Shown here piece after piece: positions 1 through 6,642 of a DNA stretch of 8,000 bases; position 1 is the first letter of the stretch; each line of letters starts with the position of its first letter. Source of the DNA: Alcaligenaceae bacterium (GTDB taxonomy: Bacteria > Pseudomonadota > Gammaproteobacteria > Burkholderiales > Burkholderiaceae_B); contig JAJUJN010000087.1 of the NCBI GenBank assembly GCA_029265335.1, positions 1-8,000 of the forward strand, written 5' to 3'. Position numbers and translations under genes: made by a program. The notes under the pieces were generated by a model. It saw only the letters and a list, made by a program, of their open reading frames with translations. It was not told the origin of the DNA and did no database searches.

Positions 1-1064
<1,064 letters not shown>

Positions 1065-1112
1065 GAAAAAATCTCCTGGCAATGAGGGAGCTGCAAACGG
1101 GCCTTGACCAAC

Positions 1113-1127
1113 GCGGGCAGCGCCCGC
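1113..1127 (-). other. Small hairpin in the spacer between hydratase and lyase genes
   Basis: In the 100-base spacer between the MaoC-type hydratase stop (1165) and the lyase start (1064), GCGGGC at 1113-1118 pairs exactly with GCCCGC at 1122-1127 across a 3-base loop. There is no following T run. It might be a processing or stability element between two cotranscribed genes. I see no further gene in the spacer. Confidence 0.25.
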
Positions 1128-1164
1128 AGTTCATCGAAAGCCAACGCCGGCAGCCTGGCGCGGT

Positions 1165-1995
1165 TCAACGAAAAATAAGTTCGGCCTGTTGCGCCATACC
1201 GGCGTCGTTGGCCGCCCAAAGCTCGGCGCGATCGTGGGCCACGCAGCGGCCGGCCACCTCAAAAGCCTGAGGAAGTACCAACGGCCGCAGGCCTCGGTAA
1301 GTGAGCCGCACCGGCACCGCTTGCGGATTGGCAGCGCCGAAAGCCTGCATGGCCAAGGTGGCCAACAGCGGGCCATGCACCACCAGGCCCTCATAGCCTT
1401 CCACCTCAGTGGCATACACATGATCGTAGTGAATGCGGTGCCCATTGAAAGTGACTGCCGAATAGCGAAACAGCAGCGTGGCATCGGGTTCCACATGTTG
1501 CGACCATTGCGCCTCCGGAACTGGCTCGGGATGCGAAGTGCGAGGCGGGCTGGGTGCCCGGTACACCACGTTCTGCCATTCACGCACGGCCAACTCGCCA
1601 GCCTGATGATAGTCGTGCCGCAGGGTCACAAAGCGGAGCTCCCCCGTGCGACCGGTTTTGTCTTCCACTTTCTCGATTTCGGTGCGACGTTCGGCCGCCA
1701 GCGCCACGCGCAGCGGCTGATGGAACTCCACCACCCCGCCGGCCCACATGCGCTGCCGCCCATCGGCCGGCGGCATGAAGCCACCACGTGCGGGATGGCC
1801 GTCGGCCCCCAGTTCGCTCGCCGGCAAAGGACTCTGAAAGAACGCCCAATGCCACAGAGGCGGCAGGGCTTCGTTGGCCGTAGGTGCGGCTTGTCCGAGA
1901 GTGGCGGCAATGCGGTTCACCAGTGCAGGGTCCAGGGTGTCGAACGCCGATTCCGTGCGCCCCACCCAGGCTTGAGGATCTTGTGACGCGGCCAT
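1165..1995 (-). CDS. MaoC/Meh-type double-hotdog acyl-CoA hydratase, candidate itaconyl-CoA or mesaconyl-C4-CoA hydratase
   Basis: A 276-residue enoyl-CoA hydratase built of two hotdog halves. Residues about 10-145 match the FAS1-like dehydratase N-terminal half, with PPLWHWAFF (45-53) and [15 protein letters not shown] (62-76). The second half carries the hydratase signature [16 protein letters not shown] (176-191), with Asn184, His186, His189 and Asp191 as candidate active-site residues, then VVHGPL (205-210). This pattern is typical of mesaconyl-C4-CoA hydratase (Meh) and itaconyl-CoA hydratase (Ich). It would hydrate itaconyl-CoA or mesaconyl-CoA to citramalyl-CoA in the cytoplasm. The start ATG 1993-1995 has AGAGG about 10 bases upstream and leaves a normal N-terminus. 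It is the first gene of a minus-strand pair with the CitE-type lyase, divergent from the thioesterase, SDR and CoA-transferase. The family is certain; the substrate is inferred from the neighbours. Leucine or other branched acyl-CoA breakdown is an alternative. Confidence 0.87.
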   Translation of the reverse strand: MAASQDPQAWVGRTESAFDTLDPALVNRIAATLGQAAPTANEALPPLWHWAFFQSPLPASELGADGHPARGGFMPPADGRQRMWAGGVVEFHQPLRVALAAERRTEIEKVEDKTGRTGELRFVTLRHDYHQAGELAVREWQNVVYRAPSPPRTSHPEPVPEAQWSQHVEPDATLLFRYSAVTFNGHRIHYDHVYATEVEGYEGLVVHGPLLATLAMQAFGAANPQAVPVRLTYRGLRPLVLPQAFEVAGRCVAHDRAELWAANDAGMAQQAELIFR

Positions 1996-2042
1996 ATCTG
2001 AGAGGCCTCTTGACGAGCAGAATGAGAGGGATACCGCCCCGC

Positions 2043-2048
2043 ACTATA
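2043..2048 (-). promoter_or_regulatory. Possible -10 element for the hydratase-lyase pair
   Basis: Read on the minus strand this is TATAGT, one base off the sigma-70 consensus, and it would start transcription about 40 bases upstream of the hydratase ATG. The -35 region at a 17-base spacing (CTTTCG) is poor, so either an activator is needed or the match is chance. Confidence 0.22.
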
Positions 2049-2070
2049 ACGAATGCTGTCGCGTGCGAAA

Positions 2071-2099
2071 GCGTTCAACCGCAGGATGTCTACTACAAT
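2071..2099 (+). promoter_or_regulatory. Possible promoter for the thioesterase
   Basis: TACAAT at 2094-2099 matches the sigma-70 -10 hexamer in five of six positions. The -35 at a 17-base spacing (GCGTTC, 2071-2076) is weak. The predicted RNA start near 2106 would leave a leader of about 44 bases. A heptamer GTTCAAC occurs at 2073-2079, just upstream of the -10, and again at 2107-2113, at the predicted start, which would fit regulator binding sites. Confidence 0.25.
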
Positions 2100-2113
2100 C
2101 ACGGCTGTTCAAC
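2073..2113 (+). repeat. Direct repeat of GTTCAAC, 34 bases apart
   Basis: Identical heptamers at 2073-2079 and 2107-2113 in the divergent intergenic region, about three helical turns apart and either side of the TACAAT element. This is only seven bases, so chance is possible; the placement makes an operator pair conceivable. No regulator gene is encoded in the window. Confidence 0.3.
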
Positions 2114-2149
2114 TCTGTACCGGCGAATCTCTGCCGGCGCCCTGAATTC

Positions 2150-2584
2150 ATGTCTGCTGATTTGTCGCGCGATTATTTTGGTATCGAAGTACCATTCATG
2201 GCGTTTCTCGGTTTGGTGCCCGAAACGCTCGAAAACGATTTCTGTCGTACTCGTCTGCCGGCGCGCGCCGACCTCACCAACAGCCGCGGTCAGCTGCACG
2301 GCGGCACTCTCATGAGCGTACTTGATTTCACTCTGAGCGCCGCGGCGCGCGGGCATTCACCGCTCACCGTAGGCGTTGCCACCATCGAAATGTCCACTCA
2401 CTTCATGGATGCAGCCGAAGGCGATGTTGTGATCGAAGCGCGTTGTCTGCGACGCGGGCGTTCCATCGCTTTTTGCGAAGGCACGGTTCTTTCGGCCAAA
2501 ACCGGTACGCCGCTGGTGGTGGGTCGAGCAAGCATGAAACTGCTGCAGCGTCACAACAAGCCGGCGCAAAAATCGGCGAGTTGA
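2150..2584 (+). CDS. PaaI-like hotdog-fold acyl-CoA thioesterase
   Basis: A 144-residue single hotdog-domain protein of the PaaI thioesterase family, which hydrolyses acyl-CoA thioesters to free acid and CoA, usually as a tetramer in the cytoplasm. The active-site region is clear: an Asn (residue 44), then [13 protein letters not shown] (48-59) with His50-Gly-Gly and Asp59, in the spacing seen in PaaI enzymes. The later strands [21 protein letters not shown] fit the family. I prefer ATG 2150-2152 because homologues usually keep the [13 protein letters not shown] segment and this start gives a normal length. The upstream site is weak, with no good Shine-Dalgarno. A GTG at 2063 would add 29 unlikely residues, and ATG 2198 would cut into the domain. 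It is the first gene of the plus-strand arm. It might release CoA trapped in side products of the pathway or act on its own substrate; the sequence does not tell which. Confidence 0.85.
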   Translation: MSADLSRDYFGIEVPFMAFLGLVPETLENDFCRTRLPARADLTNSRGQLHGGTLMSVLDFTLSAAARGHSPLTVGVATIEMSTHFMDAAEGDVVIEARCLRRGRSIAFCEGTVLSAKTGTPLVVGRASMKLLQRHNKPAQKSAS

Positions 2585-2624
2585 AACAAACTTCACGCCT
2601 GAGCTTGCGCAAAATCAGGGGATC

Positions 2625-2654
2625 TTGTCACAATACTTTAGTTGTCAATTAAAT
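2625..2654 (+). promoter_or_regulatory. Possible promoter for the SDR and CoA-transferase genes
   Basis: TTGTCA at 2625-2630 matches the -35 consensus in five of six positions. The AT-rich stretch ATTAAAT at 2648-2654 stands at -10 distance (17-18 bases) but fits the -10 hexamer poorly. TTGTCA recurs at 2642-2647, exactly 17 bases on. The spacer is the most AT-rich part of the neighbourhood, which supports a start site here, but the exact element is uncertain. Confidence 0.3.
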
Positions 2655-2665
2655 TCGGCCCGGAA

Positions 2666-2687
2666 GCCGCCTGGTTTTTCAGGCGGC
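2666..2687 (+). terminator. Perfect hairpin between thioesterase and SDR genes
   Basis: GCCGCCTG at 2666-2673 pairs with CAGGCGGC at 2680-2687 across a T-rich 6-base loop. This is the strongest stem-loop in the intergenic regions. It lies 80 bases after the thioesterase stop and 30 bases before the SDR ribosome site. With no T run after it on either strand it is not a textbook terminator. If the promoter-like sequence at 2625-2654 is real, the hairpin would sit in the SDR leader and could affect RNA stability or attenuation. Confidence 0.4.
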
Positions 2688-2729
2688 ATCACCTCGGTGC
2701 CCGAATCCGGAACATTAGGAGTGCACGAT

Positions 2730-3644
2730 ATGAGCGGAATGTTGGAAGGCAAGGTAGCCGTAGTCACGGGCGCCGGTGGTGGTATCGGCCGCGCCGTGGC
2801 GCTGGGTCTGGCGCAGGCAGGCGCTAAGGTAGTGGTCAACGATATCGGTGTGGCGCTCGACGGTCAGGGCGGCGATGAGGGGGCAGCCCAGAAGGTGGTC
2901 AACGAAATTCGGGCGGCGGGCGGCGAGGCAGTGGCCAACACCGACAGCGTGGCCGATTCCGCCAAGGGCGCGCAAATCGTGCAATGCGCCATGGACACTT
3001 TCGGCCGCATCGACGCCGTGGTGAACAACGCCGGCAACCTGCGCGACCGCATGTTCCACAAAATGAGCGAAGAAGAGTGGCGCCAGGTGATTGATGTTCA
3101 CCTCATGGGCAGCTTCTTTGTCAGCCGCGCCGCAGCGCCGTATTTTCGCGAACAGGAGAGCGGCTCCTTTATTCACATGACGTCAACTTCCGGCCTCATC
3201 GGTAACTTTGGTCAGGCCAACTATTCAGCGGCCAAGCTGGGTATCGTGGCCATGTCCAAGTCGATCGCGCTCGACATGAGCCGCTACAACGTGCGTTCGA
3301 ACTGCATTGCGCCCTTCGCCTGGAGCCGCATGACCAGCTCGATCCCGGCCGAAACGCCTGAAGAAAAAGACCGCGTCAAAAAGCTGCAACGCATGGAAGT
3401 CGAAAAAATCGCGCCCATGGTGGTGTATCTGGCGAGCGACGCCGCCAAGGATGTCACGGCCCAGATCTTCGGCGTGCGAGCCAACGAAATCATGCTGTTC
3501 AGCCAGCCTCGCCCCATACGCTCGGTTCATATGAGCGAAGGCTGGACCCCCGAGGCCATCGCCGAAACCGCCGTTCCGGCCATGCGCAGCAGCTTCTTCA
3601 AACTCGAGCGCTCGCCCGAGGTCATCAACTGGGATCCGATCTGA
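2730..3644 (+). CDS. SDR-family dehydrogenase, 3-hydroxyacyl-CoA dehydrogenase-like (MFE-2 type)
   Basis: A 304-residue short-chain dehydrogenase/reductase. Seen: the cofactor motif TGAGGGIG (13-20); Asp38 after the second strand in VVVNDIG, which favours NAD+ over NADP+; NNAG (99-102); and the catalytic set Ser152, Tyr165 and Lys169 (YSAAK). Beyond the usual core of about 250 residues it has a tail containing FGVRANEIMLFSQPRPI, a block typical of SDRs related to the (3R)-hydroxyacyl-CoA dehydrogenase part of peroxisomal multifunctional enzyme type 2. The expected reaction is reversible oxidation of a 3-hydroxyacyl-CoA to the 3-ketoacyl-CoA. The start ATG 2730-2732 has AGGAG at 2717-2721, 8 bases upstream; the frame stays open 105 bases further up but without a comparable site. 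It forms a tight pair with the CoA-transferase. It has no required step in plain itaconate breakdown, so it either serves another substrate or a side branch. Confidence 0.88.
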   Translation: MSGMLEGKVAVVTGAGGGIGRAVALGLAQAGAKVVVNDIGVALDGQGGDEGAAQKVVNEIRAAGGEAVANTDSVADSAKGAQIVQCAMDTFGRIDAVVNNAGNLRDRMFHKMSEEEWRQVIDVHLMGSFFVSRAAAPYFREQESGSFIHMTSTSGLIGNFGQANYSAAKLGIVAMSKSIALDMSRYNVRSNCIAPFAWSRMTSSIPAETPEEKDRVKKLQRMEVEKIAPMVVYLASDAAKDVTAQIFGVRANEIMLFSQPRPIRSVHMSEGWTPEAIAETAVPAMRSSFFKLERSPEVINWDPI

Positions 3645-3646
3645 GC

Positions 3647-4891
3647 ATGAATCCACTGCGCCAGGCGCCGCTCAGCGGCATTCGTGTCCTCGATCTCTCA
3701 CGGGTGCTGGCTGGGCCCTGGTGCACGCAGAATCTTGCCGACCTCGGTGCCGAGGTCATCAAGATCGAGCGGCCCGGCAGCGGCGACGACACCCGCGGCT
3801 GGGGCCCGCCCTACCTCGCCGATGCCAATGGCGAGCCCACCACCGAGGCTGCGTATTTTCTCAGCACCAACCGCAACAAAAAGTCGGTGGTGGTGGATCT
3901 CAACGATCCTCTCGGCGCGGCCGCTGTGCGGGCGCTGGCGGGGCATTGCGACGTGCTGGTCGAGAACTTCAAGGTGGGCGGCCTCAAGCAATATGGTCTC
4001 GATTACGCCACGCTGCAGGCTGAGTATCCAAGCTTGATTTATTGCTCCATCACGGGCTTTGGTCAAACCGGCCCCTACGCACACCGCCCGGGTTACGACT
4101 TCATGATTCAGGGCATGGGTGGGCTGATGAGCATCACGGGTGAGCGTGACGATCTCCCCGGCGGCGGTCCACAAAAAGCCGGTGTGGCCGTTTCTGATCT
4201 TTTCACTGGCATGTACGCCGCGCTGGCCATCGTGGCTGCTCTGCGTGAACGCGACCGCAGTGGGCAGGGGCAACATATCGACCTCGCCCTGCTCGATAGT
4301 CACGTGGCCATGCTGGCCAATCAGAATCTCAACTACATGACCAGCGGCAAGGCACCCCAACGGGCCGGCAACGCGCATCAGAATGTCGTGCCGTATCAAG
4401 TGTTTGCCGCCAGCGACGGACATTTGATTGTGGCGGTGGGCAACGATAGCCAGTTTCGAGCCTATTGCGCGGCGCTTGGGCATGTGGAATGGGCAGACGA
4501 CCCGCGTTTTGCCACCAACTCGCAACGACTGATCCACCGCCAGAAACTGATTCCCCTGCTCGAAGCGAGAATGCAACAACAACCGCGCGACCATTGGCTG
4601 AGCACTCTCGAAGCCGTGGGCGTGCCATGCGGCCCCATCAATACGCTCGATCAGGTGTTCGCCGACCCACAGGTTCAAGCGCGCCAAATCTGGCGCGAAA
4701 TGCCCCACTCCCTGGGCGGAAGCACGCCCACTGTGGCCAACCCCATGCGGTTCTCCCACACTCCGGTGGAGTACCGCAGCGCCCCACCCCTCCTCGGCGA
4801 ACATACCGAAGAAGTGCTCACGCGCTTGCTGGACTGGCCCGAAGACAAACTCGCCCCCTTGTTGCGTTCGCCCGCCGCGCCAACCTCGTGA
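3647..4891 (+). CDS. Family III CoA-transferase (CaiB/BaiF type)
   Basis: A 414-residue family III CoA-transferase, which moves CoA from a donor such as succinyl-CoA to a free carboxylic acid. Seen: the N-terminal block LSGIRVLDLSRVLAGPW (9-25), ADLGAEVIKIERPGSGDDTR (31-50), NRNKKSVVVDL (75-85), GFGQTGPY and RPGYDFMIQGMGG in the middle, and VSDLFTGMY (182-190), where Asp184 aligns with the catalytic aspartate (Asp169) of formyl-CoA transferase and CaiB. Full family length is about 400, so the gene is complete. The ATG lies 2 bases after the SDR stop with no strong Shine-Dalgarno, which suggests translational coupling. The family covers many acids (oxalate, carnitine, itaconate, succinate/citramalate, mesaconate, bile acids). 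With a MaoC/Meh hydratase and CitE-type lyase nearby, itaconate or mesaconate is a reasonable guess, but the partner SDR could instead indicate a hydroxy or steroid-side-chain acid. Confidence 0.92.
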   Translation: MNPLRQAPLSGIRVLDLSRVLAGPWCTQNLADLGAEVIKIERPGSGDDTRGWGPPYLADANGEPTTEAAYFLSTNRNKKSVVVDLNDPLGAAAVRALAGHCDVLVENFKVGGLKQYGLDYATLQAEYPSLIYCSITGFGQTGPYAHRPGYDFMIQGMGGLMSITGERDDLPGGGPQKAGVAVSDLFTGMYAALAIVAALRERDRSGQGQHIDLALLDSHVAMLANQNLNYMTSGKAPQRAGNAHQNVVPYQVFAASDGHLIVAVGNDSQFRAYCAALGHVEWADDPRFATNSQRLIHRQKLIPLLEARMQQQPRDHWLSTLEAVGVPCGPINTLDQVFADPQVQARQIWREMPHSLGGSTPTVANPMRFSHTPVEYRSAPPLLGEHTEEVLTRLLDWPEDKLAPLLRSPAAPTS

Positions 4892-4928
4892 ATGCTTGAG
4901 GCGGACGCGTCGTGGGCGATGAAAGTGG

Positions 4929-4942
4929 CGCGCTTAAGCGCG
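4929..4942. other. 14-base palindrome at the cfa stop, between convergent genes
   Basis: CGCGCTTAAGCGCG is a perfect palindrome and contains the cfa stop codon (TAA on the minus strand, 4934-4936). As RNA it would form a 5-base-pair stem with a TTAA loop from either strand. It lies about 40 bases after the CoA-transferase stop, where a bidirectional terminator would be expected, but there is no T run on either side. Confidence 0.3.
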
Positions 4943-6127
4943 TGAGGTAGTGGGACGCTGGTAGCCGCCCACGATACCCTGCTTGCTCAACACCCATTGC
5001 CAGAGCTGGATGTCGCGGGCACGGAAGGCGCCGGCACACGAAAGCAGGTAGTAACGCCACATGCGGTGGAAGCGCTCACCGAGCTTGTCGGCGAAGCGTG
5101 GCCAGGCGGCTTCGAAGTTGGCATGCCAAGCCATGAGTGTTTTGTCGTAATCGGCGCCGAAGTTATGCATGTCTTCGGCCACGAAGAGGTCTTCGCAGGC
5201 GTCGCCGATCTGACCGATGGAGGGCAAATCGCCGTTGGGGAAGATGTATTTATCGATCCAGGGGTCGGGCGTTGAATCGCGAACGTTCTTGCCGATGGTG
5301 TGCAGCAGGAACAGGCCGTCGTCGGCCAGGCAACGGTTGGCCACTTCCATGAAGGTGCGATGATTCTTGCGCCCCACGTGTTCGAACATGCCCACGCTAG
5401 CAATACGATCGAACGTTTCGTTGAGGGTGCGGTAGTCTTGCAAGCGAAACTCCACGGGCAAACCTTCGTAGCGCTTTTGCGCCAGCGCGGTTTGCTCGCG
5501 TGAAATGGTGACACCCACGCACTCCACACCGTAGTGCTCGGCCGCGAAACCCATGAGGCTGCCCCAACCGCAGCCGATATCCAGCATGCGCATGCCGGGT
5601 TTGAGCTCGAGCTTGCGACAAATGAGATCGAGTTTGGCCTCTTGCGCCTCAGCCAGGGTAGTGGCACCACCCGACCAATAGCCACAGGTGTAGGTGAGCC
5701 GCGGATCGAGCATGGCTTCGTAGAAGTCGTTGCCCAGATCGTAGTGGGCTTCGCCCACACGCCAGGCGCGGCGCATGTTCTGCAGGTTGAGCAGGCGCAC
5801 GCGCAAAGCATGAAACGCCAGCCGCAGAGGCTTTACCCGGTCTTGCAGCCGGGCGCGCAGCAAGCGGTCGAAAAAGGCGTCGAGCTGGTTGGCATCCCAG
5901 AGGCCATCCATGTACGACTCCCCCAAACCCAGGTTGCCCTGTGCAAACACGCGCTCGGCCAGCCGCTTGGGATCGTGAATACGAATGTCGTGGGGGCGAT
6001 CGCCATTGAGGCGAATATCGGCCAGCTCCATCAACTCGTACATCGATCGCACCATTTGCGATTCCTCGCCGCGCTGCACAGTAACGGACTGCTGCGTGTC
6101 GCTGGACACGCTGGGTTCGGTGGACAT
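4934..6127 (-). CDS. cfa: Cyclopropane-fatty-acyl-phospholipid synthase
   Basis: A 397-residue SAM-dependent enzyme that adds a methylene bridge across the double bond of unsaturated acyl chains in membrane phospholipids, typically as cells enter stationary phase or meet acid stress. The SAM-binding motif MLDIGCGWGSL is at 181-191. The residues known to matter in E. coli Cfa are all present at a shift of about ten: Cys148 in TYTCGYW, Glu249 in FEHVG, His276 in LLHTIGKN and Tyr327 in GADYDKTL. HYDLGNDFY (128-136) is also diagnostic. The N-terminal domain (about 25-115) is complete. The start ATG 6125-6127 is set by AGGAGG 5 bases upstream. Its stop (TAA, 4934-4936) lies in a 14-base palindrome, and 42 bases separate it from the convergent CoA-transferase. 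It lies downstream of fdx on the same strand but after a 173-base gap with a possible promoter, so it is probably transcribed on its own. Confidence 0.96.
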   Translation of the reverse strand: MSTEPSVSSDTQQSVTVQRGEESQMVRSMYELMELADIRLNGDRPHDIRIHDPKRLAERVFAQGNLGLGESYMDGLWDANQLDAFFDRLLRARLQDRVKPLRLAFHALRVRLLNLQNMRRAWRVGEAHYDLGNDFYEAMLDPRLTYTCGYWSGGATTLAEAQEAKLDLICRKLELKPGMRMLDIGCGWGSLMGFAAEHYGVECVGVTISREQTALAQKRYEGLPVEFRLQDYRTLNETFDRIASVGMFEHVGRKNHRTFMEVANRCLADDGLFLLHTIGKNVRDSTPDPWIDKYIFPNGDLPSIGQIGDACEDLFVAEDMHNFGADYDKTLMAWHANFEAAWPRFADKLGERFHRMWRYYLLSCAGAFRARDIQLWQWVLSKQGIVGGYQRPTTSRA

Positions 6128-6163
6128 GGTTCCTCCTGATCAAGCCAAGACAACTCGAATCAG

Positions 6164-6181
6164 GCGACGCCAAAGCGTCGC
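6164..6181 (-). other. Hairpin in the cfa leader
   Basis: GCGACGC (6164-6170) pairs exactly with GCGTCGC (6175-6181) across a 4-base loop. It lies 37 bases before the cfa start and 24 bases before its ribosome site, so in the predicted cfa 5' leader. No T run follows on the minus strand. E. coli cfa has a leader regulated by small RNAs, but I see no specific similarity to it here. Confidence 0.35.
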
Positions 6182-6189
6182 ACTCAATA

Positions 6190-6218
6190 AATGTATGAAT
6201 CGTAACGCATTACTGCAA
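6190..6218 (-). promoter_or_regulatory. Possible promoter for cfa
   Basis: On the minus strand, TTGCAG (6218-6213) and TACATT (6195-6190) are separated by exactly 17 bases. The -35 keeps only TTG of the consensus; the -10 matches in four of six. The predicted RNA start near 6183 would leave a leader of about 56 bases that begins with the GCGACGC hairpin. In E. coli cfa has a growth-phase promoter using RpoS; whether this one does cannot be judged. Confidence 0.3.
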
Positions 6219-6300
6219 AAGCGCGCCAGCACGGAGGTTTTTGCCAGGTCGGTAACTGCTGTACTCGACTTTAGCAGGTGGGCTGATGCGCCACGACTCT

Positions 6301-6642
6301 TTAGCGGTTCTCCCGAGCGTGGTTGATGGTGTAACGCGGGATCTCGATCACCAGATCTTCGTCTTCGAGAATGGCCTGGCACGACAATCGCGACTGCGAC
6401 GAGAGCCCCCAGGCACGGTCGAGCAGATCTTCTTCGTCGTCGGTGGCCTCTTCCAGCGAATCGAAGCCTTCACGCACGATCACGTGGCAAGTGGTGCACG
6501 CACACGACAGTTCACAGGCATGCTCGATTTCGATGTTGTTATCGAGCAAAGTGCGACAGACCGACACGCCCTTGGGCGCGTCTTCGATGGTGGCCCCTTC
6601 CGGACAGATCTCGGGGTGAGGCAATACAGTAATTTTAGGCAT
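6301..6642 (-). CDS. fdx: ISC-system [2Fe-2S] ferredoxin
   Basis: A 113-residue ferredoxin of the adrenodoxin/ISC type that supplies electrons to iron-sulfur cluster assembly on IscU in the cytoplasm. The cluster ligands are Cys43, Cys49, Cys52 and Cys88 in the pattern C-x5-C-x2-C-x35-C. The extra Cys47 in CELSCACTTC corresponds to the non-ligand cysteine found in E. coli Fdx. The acidic stretch DSLEEATDDEEDLLD (61-75) is the usual partner-binding helix region. Length matches E. coli Fdx (111 residues). The start ATG overlaps the hscA stop by one base (TGATG), so translation is very likely coupled. Within the ISC operon the order hscA-fdx is the usual one in gammaproteobacteria. The gene that often follows, iscX, is not seen between fdx and cfa. 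Confidence 0.96.
   Translation of the reverse strand: MPKITVLPHPEICPEGATIEDAPKGVSVCRTLLDNNIEIEHACELSCACTTCHVIVREGFDSLEEATDDEEDLLDRAWGLSSQSRLSCQAILEDEDLVIEIPRYTINHARENR

Noticed and set aside
1065..1082. An earlier TTG start for the lyase at 1080-1082
   Set aside because: The AGGAGA site lies between it and ATG 1062-1064 and is correctly spaced for the ATG; the six extra residues are not family-like.
1065..1164. The spacer between hydratase and lyase reads on in another frame as a coding-like stretch (ALAFDELRALPALVKARLQL)
   Set aside because: It has no ATG with a ribosome site, runs out of frame into the lyase gene, and matches no family I know. It could be a remnant but nothing supports that.
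1189..1986. A 265-codon plus-strand frame opposite the MaoC-type hydratase
   Set aside because: The minus-strand frame has the hydratase signature and a ribosome site; the plus-strand frame has neither domain nor ribosome site.
2512..2519. GCTGGTGG, the E. coli Chi sequence
   Set aside because: A single 8-mer is expected by chance in GC-rich coding DNA, and Chi specificity varies between lineages.
3698..4804. A 368-codon open frame on the minus strand, opposite the CoA-transferase gene
   Set aside because: The plus-strand protein has all family motifs. The antisense frame has no recognisable domain, and long antisense frames are expected in GC-rich coding DNA.
4892..4933. Possible small gene or repeat between the CoA-transferase and cfa
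   Set aside because: Only 42 bases with no frame or repeat beyond the palindrome already listed.
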